From NCBI GenBank assembly GCA_028285305.1, contig JANQPV010000068.1, forward strand, positions 44,139 to 108,138: a stretch of DNA of 64,000 nt, given 5' to 3'. A model generated the notes under the pieces. It searched no databases, was not told the origin of the DNA, and worked only from the letters and a program-made list of their open reading frames with translations. This stretch comes from Alphaproteobacteria bacterium (lineage in GTDB: Bacteria; Pseudomonadota; Alphaproteobacteria; SMXP01). Position numbers and translations under genes: made by a program. This document shows, piece by piece, positions 44,238-53,718 of the stretch (the first letter of the stretch is position 1; every line of letters starts with the position of its first letter).

Positions 44238-45152
44238 TTGGTAACATATCTGCAATCGAGCATTTTCGATTCGCCTGCTCAGACGCTGGTAAATACCGTC
44301 AATACCGTTGGCGTAATGGGAAAAGGCATCGCTAAAGAGTTCAAACAAAGGCATCCGAAGATGTTCTTGGAATATAGAGAACTCTGCAACAACGGTTCTT
44401 TGGTAGTTGGCTCACTGCACATTTGGCGAGGCAGGGGAAGATGGGTCTTGAACTTTCCCACAAAAACAACTTGGAGAAGACCTTCTAAGATCGAATACGT
44501 CGAAGCGGGTTTGCGAAAGTTCATTGAGTCGTATGAGGAAATGGGAATCACTTCCATTTCATTTCCTCCCTTGGGTTGCGGCAATGGAAATCTCGATTGG
44601 GCAATCGTTCGTCCATTGATGGATCAGTATCTAAGAAAGATCCGAATCCCAGTGTATATCCATGACCTTCAAGTGAGCAGAGACTTTGTCCCAGAACACT
44701 TCGAGCAAGAGTGTTATCCGCCTCTCACGTTTTCGGAGTTCGTTGATGATTTGCATCATTTGATTCAAAATCGAAAAGGGCGGTTCAGCACACTTCATAA
44801 TCGAAGTGAGTTTCTCGTTCATTGGCACTCATCGGACGAACTAAGAGTCATGCGGGCCGACGGAAGCAGAGGAAATACAGTACCCATAGAGAGTTTGGAA
44901 TCTGCTTGGGTGGTATTGCAATCCGGGCTTTTGACTTCAGATCAGTTTACCACCGAATCTGCGAAGCGATATAAAAGTTACCTTCTTCCTGTTCTGGCAT
45001 CACTTCCATATGTCCGGACTGTGAAGATAAAGAAATCTCGTAAGGATGGTATTTTTGTTGACCGAGGGATGTTTTTCAATCGGTCTTCAGACGATCAATC
45101 CAAGTTCGTGAAGCACGAGTCGGCGAGTTCACAACTATGCCTGTCTCTATAG
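44238..45152 (+). CDS. darG: DarG-like macrodomain protein (putative antitoxin)
   Basis: 304 aa from TTG at 44238, which has GGAGG seven bases upstream; TTG at 44232 is too close to it. An N-terminal macrodomain (about 1-150) has the ADP-ribose-binding patterns TLVNTVNTVGVMGKGIAKEF and FPPLGCGNGNLDW. The remaining 150 residues (SAWVVLQSGLLTSDQFTTES, KRYKSYLLPVLASLPYV) form a second domain. DarG macrodomains remove the ADP-ribose that DarT adds to DNA, and the other domain blocks DarT. The next gene is DarT-like and overlaps its end. Gene order is antitoxin first, the reverse of most known darTG loci. Confidence 0.75.
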   Translation: MVTYLQSSIFDSPAQTLVNTVNTVGVMGKGIAKEFKQRHPKMFLEYRELCNNGSLVVGSLHIWRGRGRWVLNFPTKTTWRRPSKIEYVEAGLRKFIESYEEMGITSISFPPLGCGNGNLDWAIVRPLMDQYLRKIRIPVYIHDLQVSRDFVPEHFEQECYPPLTFSEFVDDLHHLIQNRKGRFSTLHNRSEFLVHWHSSDELRVMRADGSRGNTVPIESLESAWVVLQSGLLTSDQFTTESAKRYKSYLLPVLASLPYVRTVKIKKSRKDGIFVDRGMFFNRSSDDQSKFVKHESASSQLCLSL

Positions 45153-46114
45153 AGCGAGCCAACAAACACGTCGATGCTTGGACAACAAAGCTTAAGTCTC
45201 TTAGTGCCATTCGAAGTTGGCCTAGATTTTTGTTTCATGCTGCTCAGGCGGAAGTGGTTGTTGAGATACTGAAAACTGGGCAGTTGATACCACGAGAGTT
45301 GCAAGACCACCTTGTTCATGACGTGGCGAATCAAGGAGCTATTGCTTCAAACCCCGATGCTTTGCAATACGCCCGCATGTACTTTCGCCCAAAGAATATG
45401 TTTCATCTCAAAACGGAAGGCATCAAACTAATTGGCGATCAGTACAGAGATGCACTGCAGATGTCTGTACCGATAATGCTCGTCTTCGATCTAAAGAGCG
45501 TTTTGATTTTGCCAAGTACGGGATTTTCGATTGGAAAGTTAGCAGGGGCATTTGAAGCGCCCAACTTCACCGAAGAGTTCTTTGATACGATTCCATTTGC
45601 AGATGTCTATCATGATGCAGCCCCATCATCCCGAGGTAATGAGATCAGAAATCATCGAATGTCGGAAGTTGTGCACAACGGGCCATTGGAGGTATCCCCG
45701 CATCTCAAATACATAGTCTGTCGAAGCACATTTGACCGTCAGACGCTACTCCATCTTCTAGGTCCGCTTGCTGACGAATACAGACAGCGCATTGTCTTGG
45801 AGAGCACATTATGTTCCACCTTTATGCGCAAGGCTACTTACATTTCTAATCTTCAGCGTGAAGATGGCGAACTCACTATTGGTTTCCATTTGCCTGTCAG
45901 ACCTCCGGACCTAGAAAAATTCACTGTGCAAGTATGCCAGTATCGACACTATGGCGAAGTTCTTAAAACTGCCCAGTACCGGTGGCCGATCGGCCTCAAG
46001 CAAGGCCGTATAGCAGGCTTCTCCGACGATGCAGATACACTCTGGACAATTAACGTCGATCAAGTCTTGGCATTCAATGGATCCATTCCGCACAGTAAGT
46101 CTCAGGTTTTCTAA
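45137..46114 (+). CDS. darT: DarT-like (DUF4433) DNA ADP-ribosyltransferase toxin
   Basis: 325 aa. LFHAAQAEVVVEILKTGQL opens the DUF4433 fold (DarT has FYHFTH-type starts). YARMYFRPKNMFHL (78-91) carries the NAD-site basic residue Arg84, and RMSEVVHNGPLEV (174-186) has Glu177 in the position of the catalytic Glu (R-x-x-E/S-E-V-V). The C-terminal part beyond about 200 is less familiar and longer than in DarT. Overlaps the macrodomain gene by 16 bases. Predicted to ADP-ribosylate thymine in DNA; possible phage-defence toxin. A divergent member. Confidence 0.7.
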   Translation: MPVSIERANKHVDAWTTKLKSLSAIRSWPRFLFHAAQAEVVVEILKTGQLIPRELQDHLVHDVANQGAIASNPDALQYARMYFRPKNMFHLKTEGIKLIGDQYRDALQMSVPIMLVFDLKSVLILPSTGFSIGKLAGAFEAPNFTEEFFDTIPFADVYHDAAPSSRGNEIRNHRMSEVVHNGPLEVSPHLKYIVCRSTFDRQTLLHLLGPLADEYRQRIVLESTLCSTFMRKATYISNLQREDGELTIGFHLPVRPPDLEKFTVQVCQYRHYGEVLKTAQYRWPIGLKQGRIAGFSDDADTLWTINVDQVLAFNGSIPHSKSQVF

Positions 46115-46803
46115 TCCCTACTGTCCGTCCGAGATCATTGGCCAATTCTGAACCATCCAAAGAGAGAAATGTCGGAGAGTATTGAGCTGCTTTTTCAACT
46201 CCTTTCTGAAGAAAGATTCAGATAAAAGAGGGCTCATGAATGCTGTGGGTTGAATGTCCAAAAGGCCGATTATGGTTCCATGCTGCCGTCGAGGAGCTAG
46301 CTTGCCACCGCTCGTCCCTCCCCAATCAGCTAGGAAATTTCCCGGACAAAAACGCTCGACCCTGGATTGAACCAACTTCGTTCGCCTAGAAAGGGTCAGC
46401 ACTCCTTACACTTTGGCGCAAGTATGGAAACGTTTTGCCCAATGGTTGTGCATTTGCATGCAAATCACCCAATCCAAGATGAAGCTTTTGTGACACCTTT
46501 GTTAATAATTTGTTCACCCTGCACTTTTTGATTGATTCGGGTAGACACCTCTGTAGCGTGAATTTGTCGTTGTGTTGCGTGGTGGGGGATTAGCTAGCTC
46601 AGATACCAGGACTTTAGGGGTTCGAAGGGCGAACACATCTGTGATCATTCGTTGGTCTACGGATTCTGCTCAACTAGCGTGTATTCTGCTTCTCGATGCA
46701 AGACCGGCCACATTGTGGGGGCCGATGAGCCACGAGTGTTGATCGGGGCTCGGACAAAAAAAGATAGTCTGTAAATCGAAACACGGATGTGGAGTTTTTG
46801 GGT
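46115..46803. other. Long non-coding stretch between the island and the pilus operon
   Basis: Nearly 700 AT-rich bases. A short open frame at 46118-46402 on the minus strand has no proper start or motif. A 14-base palindrome (atttgcatgcaaat) is at 46452-46465, a possible operator. The last 200 bases should hold the pilus operon promoter. Confidence 0.45.
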
Positions 46804-47277
46804 ATGACTAAATTGGCATCTCTTATCGCGGGCGTGTCGGTCGCTGCATTGTCTATATCGGCTGCAAGTGCTGCGACTTCAGTGGACATAAACTTGGAAG
46901 GCATTCTAGAAAAAGAGTGCGATATTTCCGCGTTTGTAAACGGCCCGTTTCCCGCATTGGATATGACGACAACCAGTGTGCAAGGGTCGGAGTCCGTAAC
47001 TGTGAACTGCAATTATGGCGGCTCGGCGAGCGTTGAATTTGCGTCTGCGAACAGCGGCAGCATGGTCAGCGGCGGAGACTCTGTTCCGTACACGTTTTAT
47101 CTTTCTGGCAGCCCCTTCTCGGGTGGTGTGTCGTTGGCAACGCCCCAAACATGGAACGGATTCCCGACCGTAGCCAACTCTGATCAGACACGTGGAATGT
47201 CAGTTTCGTTGAATACGCCCGCTACGGTTCCGGGCACCTACACAGATACGATTACGGCGACTGTGACGCCCAACTAG
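46804..47277 (+). CDS. Pilin-like structural subunit (spore coat U/archaic chaperone-usher type)
   Basis: 157 aa from ATG at 46804 (GGAG about eight bases before). A signal peptide ends near residue 21 (IAGVSVAALSISAASAATS). The mature part has a first Cys in LEKECDIS and a second in NCNYGG, likely a disulfide, and ends GTYTDTITATVTPN, the typical donor-strand-like end of a Csu/SCPU pilin. First gene of a chaperone-usher operon; a large hairpin follows (47291-47316), which may leave more pilin mRNA than chaperone and usher mRNA. Confidence 0.83.
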   Translation: MTKLASLIAGVSVAALSISAASAATSVDINLEGILEKECDISAFVNGPFPALDMTTTSVQGSESVTVNCNYGGSASVEFASANSGSMVSGGDSVPYTFYLSGSPFSGGVSLATPQTWNGFPTVANSDQTRGMSVSLNTPATVPGTYTDTITATVTPN

Positions 47278-47290
47278 TCGGCTGGTTGCG

Positions 47291-47316
47291 CGTCGGCGGA
47301 CTTAAGTCCGCCGACG
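47291..47316 (+). terminator. Intercistronic hairpin after the pilin gene (partial terminator or mRNA stabiliser)
   Basis: A perfect palindrome with ten-base arms gtcggcggac (47292-47301) and gtccgccgac (47306-47315), extended by one pair, loop ttaa. No strong T run follows, so it is likelier a stabilising or attenuating hairpin than a full stop. Confidence 0.65.
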
Positions 47317-47346
47317 ACAGATTCGTTTGGTAAAGAAGGGGCTTCC

Positions 47347-48138
47347 GTGGTCGTCGGGTGGGACCTGCGCAGTTTGAAGCTTAGCGGAATGGGAATCGAT
47401 CACAACAGGGGACGGCGCATCCGACCCGCGTTCGGTTCCCGTGACCATGCGGCAATCCTTCGCGGATTGCTTATCGTCGGGATTGGCGCCTTGCTGTGGC
47501 GGGTCCCAAGTGTGTCGCACGCATTTGATATCCGGCCAACAGTCAACGTACTGGAAGTCCCAGGATCTGCTTCGGCGAAGACACTCACGGTACGGAATCC
47601 GAGGAACCGCGATCTGCCCATCACCTTCGAGATCTTCGAGCGCGACATCGCCGAAGACGGCCAAGAACGCCGAACTCCGGCCGATGACCAGTTCGTGATC
47701 TTTCCGCCACAAGCGGTGGTGAATGCCGGCGCGTCTCAAGCCGTTCGGGTACAATGGGTGGGCGATGAGCTCAAACAATCGCGGTCCTTTACGCTCTATG
47801 CCGCAGAAGTCCCGGTCGACTTGCAAGGGGCCGGATCGTCTGGGGTGAAAACCGCTTTCCGGATGGGCGCGTCCGTCCATGTTACGCCGCCGAGCGCACA
47901 AGCAAAACCGGTTATCGTGGCTTCGAGTTCGGTCGCGAACGGTGTACGCGTGACTCTGGGAAACGAGGGTGATCGCTTTTACTACGTCGACGCATTACAG
48001 TTGACGTTTGGCACAGAAACCATTGGCGGCCTGGAGCTTGCGAATGCAGCCGGCAGGACGCTGGTGCCGCCCGGAAAAGTGCGCTCCTTTATCGTCCCTA
48101 ACGTATCAGGTACGCCAAGCGTTTCCTTCACACAGTGA
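47347..48138 (+). CDS. Periplasmic pilus chaperone, PapD-like
   Basis: 263 aa from GTG at 47347, or about 249 from ATG at 47389. A signal or TM segment at about 38-58 (AAILRGLLIVGIGALLWRV) precedes an immunoglobulin-like fold. Patterns expected of PapD chaperones are LEVPGSASAKTLTVRNPRNRDLPITFEIFERD, FPPQAVVNAGASQAVRVQWVG and TPPSAQAKPV. It binds pilin subunits in the periplasm and hands them to the usher. Its stop overlaps the GTG of the next chaperone. Confidence 0.85.
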   Translation: MVVGWDLRSLKLSGMGIDHNRGRRIRPAFGSRDHAAILRGLLIVGIGALLWRVPSVSHAFDIRPTVNVLEVPGSASAKTLTVRNPRNRDLPITFEIFERDIAEDGQERRTPADDQFVIFPPQAVVNAGASQAVRVQWVGDELKQSRSFTLYAAEVPVDLQGAGSSGVKTAFRMGASVHVTPPSAQAKPVIVASSSVANGVRVTLGNEGDRFYYVDALQLTFGTETIGGLELANAAGRTLVPPGKVRSFIVPNVSGTPSVSFTQ

Positions 48139-48893
48139 CGGCCCAAATCATGCGCAGTCTCAATTGGATCTGCGTGCTTTGTCTGGCTTTGAACCTTGTA
48201 GGGGGATCTCCGGTTTTTGCGCTGTCTGTCTGGCCCACGAACTTGAACCTTAATCCTAAGTCTGATCGCCAGACATATTTGAACTTCGAAGCCCCTTTGA
48301 CCGAAGACCTGGCCTTGGAGTTTGAAGTTTTCGAACGCCGACCGGGCCAAGGACGGGCCGCTTCGGTTCGGGCAAGGGAAGAGATCATTTCCGTCAAGCC
48401 GCCTCTCCTGTTTTTGCCTAAAGGTGAAAGCGGGCGGGTTCAGATTAGCTGGCATGGGCCGCCCCGTCTCGCCCAATCGCAATCCTTTTTTGTTCTCGCC
48501 GCACAAGTTTCGCCGAAATCCGATCCCAACGCATCACCAAACTCTGTACAGAGCGAAGTCACTTTGTTGGCCCGCGTTTTCATACCCTTACACGTATCCG
48601 CAAGCCCTTACACCGCTCCTGATCTTCGCCTCACCTATTCGTTCCGTGATGAGACAGCCTTTCTTATCAACCACGGACAAATGTATGCGCGCGTTCGGAA
48701 GTACCAGCTGGTCGGCTTATCTGGGTCAGGTGATGAGGTTTTCAAGGTGGGAGGTTCTGCTCTGGCTCGCTTCCTTGGAACGGATGCGGTACTCCCCGGC
48801 GAAGAGCTCGCATTTAGCACCCGCACGCTGCGCAAGGAGACTTCGAACAAGCCCGTTGATCTGGCACTCCAGACTGTGGAGGCGGTTCCGTGA
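48135..48893 (+). CDS. Second periplasmic pilus chaperone-like protein
   Basis: 252 aa. GTG at 48135 overlaps the previous stop (GTGA); an ATG 15 bases later is an alternative. Signal peptide about 9-28 (LNWICVLCLALNLVGGSPVFA). The Ig-like body has TYLNFEAPLTEDLALEFEVFE and FLPKGESGRVQISW, both chaperone-like. Two chaperones in one pilus operon are usual in the archaic/sigma clade, where each may serve different subunits. Overlaps the usher gene (GTGA). Confidence 0.8.
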   Translation: MTAQIMRSLNWICVLCLALNLVGGSPVFALSVWPTNLNLNPKSDRQTYLNFEAPLTEDLALEFEVFERRPGQGRAASVRAREEIISVKPPLLFLPKGESGRVQISWHGPPRLAQSQSFFVLAAQVSPKSDPNASPNSVQSEVTLLARVFIPLHVSASPYTAPDLRLTYSFRDETAFLINHGQMYARVRKYQLVGLSGSGDEVFKVGGSALARFLGTDAVLPGEELAFSTRTLRKETSNKPVDLALQTVEAVP

Positions 48894-51418
48894 AGAGATC
48901 AGCCCTCCTTTCTATGGCCTGTGCCGCTTCTCTTGGCACGGGATTAGCGGCGCAAGGCGATGCTCTCGATACGTCTCTGGACGGTCCCACACAGAGCGAA
49001 CCGCTTGGTACAGTGCCGGACGAGCCCGTTCAGAGTGAATCCCTTGAGACGACACCTGATGAGTTTGTTGTTCCGGAGTATGTGATCGAGCTGCCTGTGT
49101 TGGTGGACGATCTGATCGTGGGCGATTTGGGCGTTCACATTCATGGAACCGACGTTGTCGGCGTAGACCAGGCATCTTGGCAGAGCTTAGCTCAAGAACA
49201 CTTTTCCCGGAGGATTTCTGAGGCGCTCTCAAATCAGGCCGTGAGCGATGTAATCGCGATGGATGCGTTCGTCGACGCAGGGTTCGGTCTGACCTATGAC
49301 CCACTAAACCTCACGATCATGATTGATCCGTCCGATGATCAGCGCCGGGAGCGCGCTCTCTCCTCTCGCACCGGCGGGCCCGCGGTTGGCATCGAAATGG
49401 TCAACACGAACATTTCCGGCTATGTGAATTTCGGCGTCGTGCAAGATTTTATCGTCGAGAATTCGATTGGCGAAACAGGCAGAGAGGATCTGCAAGCAAC
49501 GTTCGACGGCGCCGTGCGCCTGTTCGGCCATGAAGGGATCGCATTCGTGGGGTCCATCATCTTTGACGAAGGGGAAAATACTTGGCTGAGAGGCGATGCG
49601 TTCGCGGTTTACGACGACATTGATCGCGCCATCAGGTATTCAGCAGGCGATGTTTTCTTTACCTCCACAGAGTTTCTTGGCGCTCCTCCCCTGCTCGGTG
49701 CCGCAATCGAACGGCGGTACGATGATATTCAGCCCTTAAAAGTCATAACATCTACCGGCGATGAAAGTTTCACGCTGCGACGTCCCTCAAGAGTTGAAAT
49801 ATATGTAAACGGAGCCTTTGAACGGACCTTGCAGCTATTGCCCGGCCGTTACAATCTCAGCGACTTCTCTTTCGCAGACGGCTTGAATGACATCCGAATT
49901 GTTGTCGAGGACAATACAGGGCAACGTGAGACATACGACTTCTCGTTGTTTCTTTCCTCGCGGGTGCTGGCGAAGGGCGTGAGCGAATTCTCCCTGAGCG
50001 GCGGTGTCCAACGCTCCGATGACATCGCTTCCGAAATTGACTACGACTTCGAGGATCCTGCCTGGTCTGGTTTCTTTCGATACGGCTTTACCGGATCTTT
50101 CACTGCCGGATTGAGTTACCAGGGGGATTCGGACCTGCATGTGGGAGGTGTAGAAGCCACCATAAGCACCGGATTTGGCGCCTTTTCTACCACGGTCAAT
50201 AACAGTTGGTCTGGGGAATATGGCGAGGGGCTTGCCGGAACTGTTCAGTGGAATTTTAACTTGGCGCGCGGCACAAGTACGCAAGAACGGGATTTCGAGA
50301 TCGGCGTTTCTTACGTCGATGAGAACTTTCTGCCTTTGGGACGCGACACACCCTCAAACCCCTTCTCTTTGCGCGCCAATGCGCGCTACAGTCAGGAACT
50401 CCCTTTTGAGATCTTTGGATCCCTTTCAGGTCGTTGGGGGCGCCTGCGGGACGCGAGCGTAGACGAGGAATACGGTGTGGGGCTTTCTCTTACGCGGCGC
50501 TTTGGAACCGTAACTGCTAATCTTCGCACAGATTACTTTGAAGGTGAGAGAAATGAAACATCGACTTTCGTTTCTTTGTCTTTGCCACTGGTGCGGAATC
50601 AAAACGTGGTCGCGTCCTATGATTCGGGGAATTCACGTGGACGTGTCACTTGGAACAAATTCTCGCGAGACGTCGCCGGGGATATCTCCGGCCGGGTCAG
50701 TGCTGAATCCGACGAAGATAACACAAGCGCGGAAGGCGAAGTAGTTTACCGGCACAATAGGTTCATCGGCCAGGTGCGCCATGATTACTCGCAACCGGGC
50801 CGCTTCGATGGTGATCGCGAACAGAGGACGCGCCTTCAGTTCCAGACTGGTTTCGCCTTCGCGGGGCGCCGGGCGGCTGTGGGCCGGCCCATCACAGACT
50901 CCTTCGCCATTGTCTCGCGTCATAAAACTCTCAGAGAACGGCCCATTGAGGTCAACGCCCGCATCACCGGTCCCGAGGCCGTCGCCAGTGTCTTCGGCCC
51001 CGCCCTGATTTCGAATCTGGACAGCTACAGAGTGCAAAGTCTCAACTGGGATGTGCGGGACTTACCTGTCGGGTACGATCTGGGTGATACCTCCCGTTCA
51101 GTTCTACCGACATTCCGTTCGGGGTCCTGGTACCAGGTCGGATCGGCGGCCTCCTATACCGTAGTGGGTACGGCCCTTGACGCTGACGGCTTGCCCGTTT
51201 CGCTTGCCTATGGGGAAGTGAAGGCCACCAACAACAAATCATTCCCGGCAACGAAAACGTTCACCAATCAAACGGGACGATTTGCCGTTCAGAACCTGGA
51301 GCCCGGGCGATATGTGGTCGAGTTTGCGGGACTTTCCCCGATCTGGATCGAGTTTGAGATCAGCGAAGATGATCCCAACTATCTCGTTTTGGGCGAGCTG
51401 CGAGGAAAGCAAGAATGA
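48890..51418 (+). CDS. Outer-membrane fimbrial usher (FimD/PapC family)
   Basis: 842 aa, normal for an usher. Signal peptide at the start (SMACAASLGTGLAAQG), followed by an acidic low-complexity stretch with DGPTQSEPL and DEPVQSESL repeats. The pore barrel includes YDDIQPLKVITST, RPSRVEIYVNGAFERTLQLLPGRYNLSDF (typical usher) and a C-terminal plug/CTD region. The usher pores secrete and assemble the pilus subunits. Starts with GTG in GTGA overlap with the second chaperone and ends in ATGA overlap with the tip gene, so translation is coupled. Confidence 0.9.
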   Translation: MKRSALLSMACAASLGTGLAAQGDALDTSLDGPTQSEPLGTVPDEPVQSESLETTPDEFVVPEYVIELPVLVDDLIVGDLGVHIHGTDVVGVDQASWQSLAQEHFSRRISEALSNQAVSDVIAMDAFVDAGFGLTYDPLNLTIMIDPSDDQRRERALSSRTGGPAVGIEMVNTNISGYVNFGVVQDFIVENSIGETGREDLQATFDGAVRLFGHEGIAFVGSIIFDEGENTWLRGDAFAVYDDIDRAIRYSAGDVFFTSTEFLGAPPLLGAAIERRYDDIQPLKVITSTGDESFTLRRPSRVEIYVNGAFERTLQLLPGRYNLSDFSFADGLNDIRIVVEDNTGQRETYDFSLFLSSRVLAKGVSEFSLSGGVQRSDDIASEIDYDFEDPAWSGFFRYGFTGSFTAGLSYQGDSDLHVGGVEATISTGFGAFSTTVNNSWSGEYGEGLAGTVQWNFNLARGTSTQERDFEIGVSYVDENFLPLGRDTPSNPFSLRANARYSQELPFEIFGSLSGRWGRLRDASVDEEYGVGLSLTRRFGTVTANLRTDYFEGERNETSTFVSLSLPLVRNQNVVASYDSGNSRGRVTWNKFSRDVAGDISGRVSAESDEDNTSAEGEVVYRHNRFIGQVRHDYSQPGRFDGDREQRTRLQFQTGFAFAGRRAAVGRPITDSFAIVSRHKTLRERPIEVNARITGPEAVASVFGPALISNLDSYRVQSLNWDVRDLPVGYDLGDTSRSVLPTFRSGSWYQVGSAASYTVVGTALDADGLPVSLAYGEVKATNNKSFPATKTFTNQTGRFAVQNLEPGRYVVEFAGLSPIWIEFEISEDDPNYLVLGELRGKQE

Positions 51419-52323
51419 CTATTCGTACAATGGTTGAATTCGGATTTGCCTTGGCTCTATTTGTGATGGGGGCGACGCAGGCTACGTTTTCCCAAGTGAG
51501 TGTCTTAACACCCCCAGCGTGTAACGCGCAGATTGAGTCAATCACCGTGCGAGGCCCCACGACCTATGCGCCATTGAAACCGGGGGCGAGCGAACGTGCA
51601 ATTGAAATTCGTTTAGCGGACGCGCAGAGCTGCACTTTAACCCTTGCCCTTAAGACCGCGAGCGGACGGACGAGCTTGTCAGGCCCTGGCGGAACGCTTG
51701 ACTACCGCCTGCTAAACGGGCGCGGTCTCCTTGTTGACTCCGACAGGATCGTCCGGGCGGAAACTTTTCTTACGGACAAGAACGATAATACTGAATTGTT
51801 GATTATTCGAGCGTCGATTCCAGCCGGGCAATTGGTGCCGCCCGGATCGTACCGGGATACTTTAATGGTCCAAGTGCTAACGGACAATCGCGTGTTGGAT
51901 CAAGGAGACATCGCGCTCGAAGCCAACGTGTTGGCGCAAGCAAAGATCGGCTTCGCTGCGCATCGGCTGGGACATTTCTCTTCTCGCAACAAAGTCATCG
52001 ACTTCGGTTCATTGGAAACCGGCGAGATTGGAGAAGCCAAAATCTATGTTCTCTCGAACAGCGGATATACATTGGAATTCAAATCGGCTCATCAAGGCCG
52101 AATGCGCCGCCTGGGGCCAACACCTTCCTTTGTTCCGTACAAAGCAAAGTTGAACGGTCGCGTCCTCGATTTGTCTCAAGATGTGACGTACAAACCGAGA
52201 GGGGATGTGCGGCAGCCACGACCGGATCCCTTTCACCTTTCAGTGCAAATTGGTGACACCAGCCGAAGCTTCGCCGGCCACTACCGGGACATCATCACGG
52301 CGACCGTTTTTCTGATTGATTGA
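51415..52323 (+). CDS. Two-domain pilus tip/adhesin-like subunit
   Basis: 302 aa. Signal peptide about 1-27. Two pilin-like beta-sandwich units are visible: the first ends PPGSYRDTLMVQVLTDN (about residues 142-158), the second ends GHYRDIITATVFLID at the C-terminus, the Csu-type donor end. The arrangement resembles CsuE-like tip adhesins of archaic chaperone-usher pili. Last gene of the operon, overlapping the usher by four bases (ATGA). Confidence 0.75.
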   Translation: MTIRTMVEFGFALALFVMGATQATFSQVSVLTPPACNAQIESITVRGPTTYAPLKPGASERAIEIRLADAQSCTLTLALKTASGRTSLSGPGGTLDYRLLNGRGLLVDSDRIVRAETFLTDKNDNTELLIIRASIPAGQLVPPGSYRDTLMVQVLTDNRVLDQGDIALEANVLAQAKIGFAAHRLGHFSSRNKVIDFGSLETGEIGEAKIYVLSNSGYTLEFKSAHQGRMRRLGPTPSFVPYKAKLNGRVLDLSQDVTYKPRGDVRQPRPDPFHLSVQIGDTSRSFAGHYRDIITATVFLID

Positions 52324-52524
52324 TGAAGGTTGCGCACACCTAGAGCGGCTAGAAGTACCTGGCGGTTCTGGTCGCGAGCAGATTTACCCGTAGGTATCCT
52401 GAGCGTTGAGAGACTTTCGGCGGTAGGCGGATCATTTCTAAGTTTGCCGCTGCGGGACTTGGAGGCAACGAACTTGCCAGCCCGTAACACCCCGGTACCT
52501 CATCGAGGACACGAGGGACGACCC

Positions 52525-52911
52525 TCAAGTCAGCGGGCCACACGTTGATTGGGGTTCAGGTTCGCCTTCAAGTGCTTGCGATTCCGGATCATACTTGCCG
52601 GCCAATTCATCCATACAGCTTTGCGACCACAGCGGAACTCCCGCAAGATAGCCCGCGCGGCCAAGAAGATGTGCGGCAATGGGCGCCGTAAAGAACAAAA
52701 AGATGATACCCGCGAGCGCCCTGGCTGCAACCTCGAGGGACTGCGCCTCAAGCGCAAGAGCGGCAAGGACAAGGCCCGCCCCCAGGGTTCCTGCTTTGGT
52801 TGCCGCATGCATCCGAACATAAAGATCTGGCAATCGCGCCAGACCGATTCCTGCCACGAGCGAGAAAGCACCGCCGATCAAAATGATGACGCCGCCAATA
52901 AATTCAATCAT
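52525..52911 (-). CDS. mrpG: Na+/H+ antiporter subunit MrpG
   Basis: 128 aa, with three TM helices (MIEFIGGVIILIGGAFSLVAGIGLARLPD and two more) and the conserved LPDLYVRMHAATKAGTLG. Last gene of the seven-gene Mrp operon; starts in a 4-base overlap with mrpF. The C-terminal tail is polar. Confidence 0.93.
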   Translation of the reverse strand: MIEFIGGVIILIGGAFSLVAGIGLARLPDLYVRMHAATKAGTLGAGLVLAALALEAQSLEVAARALAGIIFLFFTAPIAAHLLGRAGYLAGVPLWSQSCMDELAGKYDPESQALEGEPEPQSTCGPLT

Positions 52912-53243
52912 GAGCTCTCTCCGGATGTTTGGGACGACTCAGCATTGTCGCCCGAGTCCAGGCTGGCGCGGTGTTGGACGTAGCGTGCAAATGCAACCGT
53001 TGCCAAAAAGCCGACGAGCGACAACGCGATCGCAACGTCCAGATAAGCATATTCCTCGGTCACAACGGCAATGACGCCAATGAAGGCGATGCCCAACAAA
53101 GCCAGCATGTCCAACGCAACAATCCGGTCCGAAAGTGTCGGCCCGCGGACAAGCCGAAACACCGTAAACCCTAAGGAAATCAGCATGGCCACCAACGCGG
53201 CATGACCTGACCAAATCAGAAACGCTTCACCAAATTCGTCCAT
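52908..53243 (-). CDS. mrpF: Na+/H+ antiporter subunit MrpF
   Basis: 111 aa from ATG at 53243; an upstream in-frame start at 53285 overlaps mrpE and lacks homology. Three TM helices with the family stretch FRLVRGPTLSDRIVALDMLALLGIAFIGVIAV. Four bases after the mrpE stop and overlapping mrpG by four bases. Confidence 0.93.
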   Translation of the reverse strand: MDEFGEAFLIWSGHAALVAMLISLGFTVFRLVRGPTLSDRIVALDMLALLGIAFIGVIAVVTEEYAYLDVAIALSLVGFLATVAFARYVQHRASLDSGDNAESSQTSGESS

Positions 53244-53247
53244 AACC

Positions 53248-53718
53248 CTAGTTGAGTGCCTCCTGTATTCTGCGCTCGAAACCATCCTTTATTTCCCGGC
53301 GCAACGCCTCGGGGTCGTCCACATCCATGACGTGGACATACAATGTGGAACGGTCCGTCGAAACATCGACGCTGAGCGAGCCCGGTGTCAGGCTGATCAG
53401 GTTGGCCAACAGCATGATTTCAACTTCTGAGTCCACGTCTAACGGCACCGCGATAATTGCAGGACGGAAACTCATCCGTGGGCTAATCGTATCTGCCGCT
53501 ACACGAAAGGCCGAAAGAAACAACTCGATCAAAAAAAGTCCAGCAAGCCGGGCTATGCGAATTGGCCGATTAAAATTATCCGGATTGAAACGGTGACGGA
53601 CAAGCCACAATGACAAGAAGCCGAGGACAAAACCGAAAACGAGATTCTCGGGCGAAAAGCTGGCGGTGACGGCCCCCCAGACCAGTGCCAAAATTAGGTT
53701 GAGCAGAAACAAATTCAT
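53248..53718 (-). CDS. mrpE: Na+/H+ antiporter subunit MrpE
   Basis: 156 aa. Two or three N-terminal TM segments ([25 protein letters not shown]), then [29 protein letters not shown], the conserved MrpE core. Overlaps mrpD by four bases (ATGA). Confidence 0.94.
   Translation of the reverse strand: MNLFLLNLILALVWGAVTASFSPENLVFGFVLGFLSLWLVRHRFNPDNFNRPIRIARLAGLFLIELFLSAFRVAADTISPRMSFRPAIIAVPLDVDSEVEIMLLANLISLTPGSLSVDVSTDRSTLYVHVMDVDDPEALRREIKDGFERRIQEALN

Noticed and set aside
46118..46402. 94-codon frame on the minus strand beside the DarT-like gene
   Set aside because: Its GTG overlaps the purine-rich stretch with no spacing, and I see no recognisable motif; it looks like chance in AT-rich DNA.
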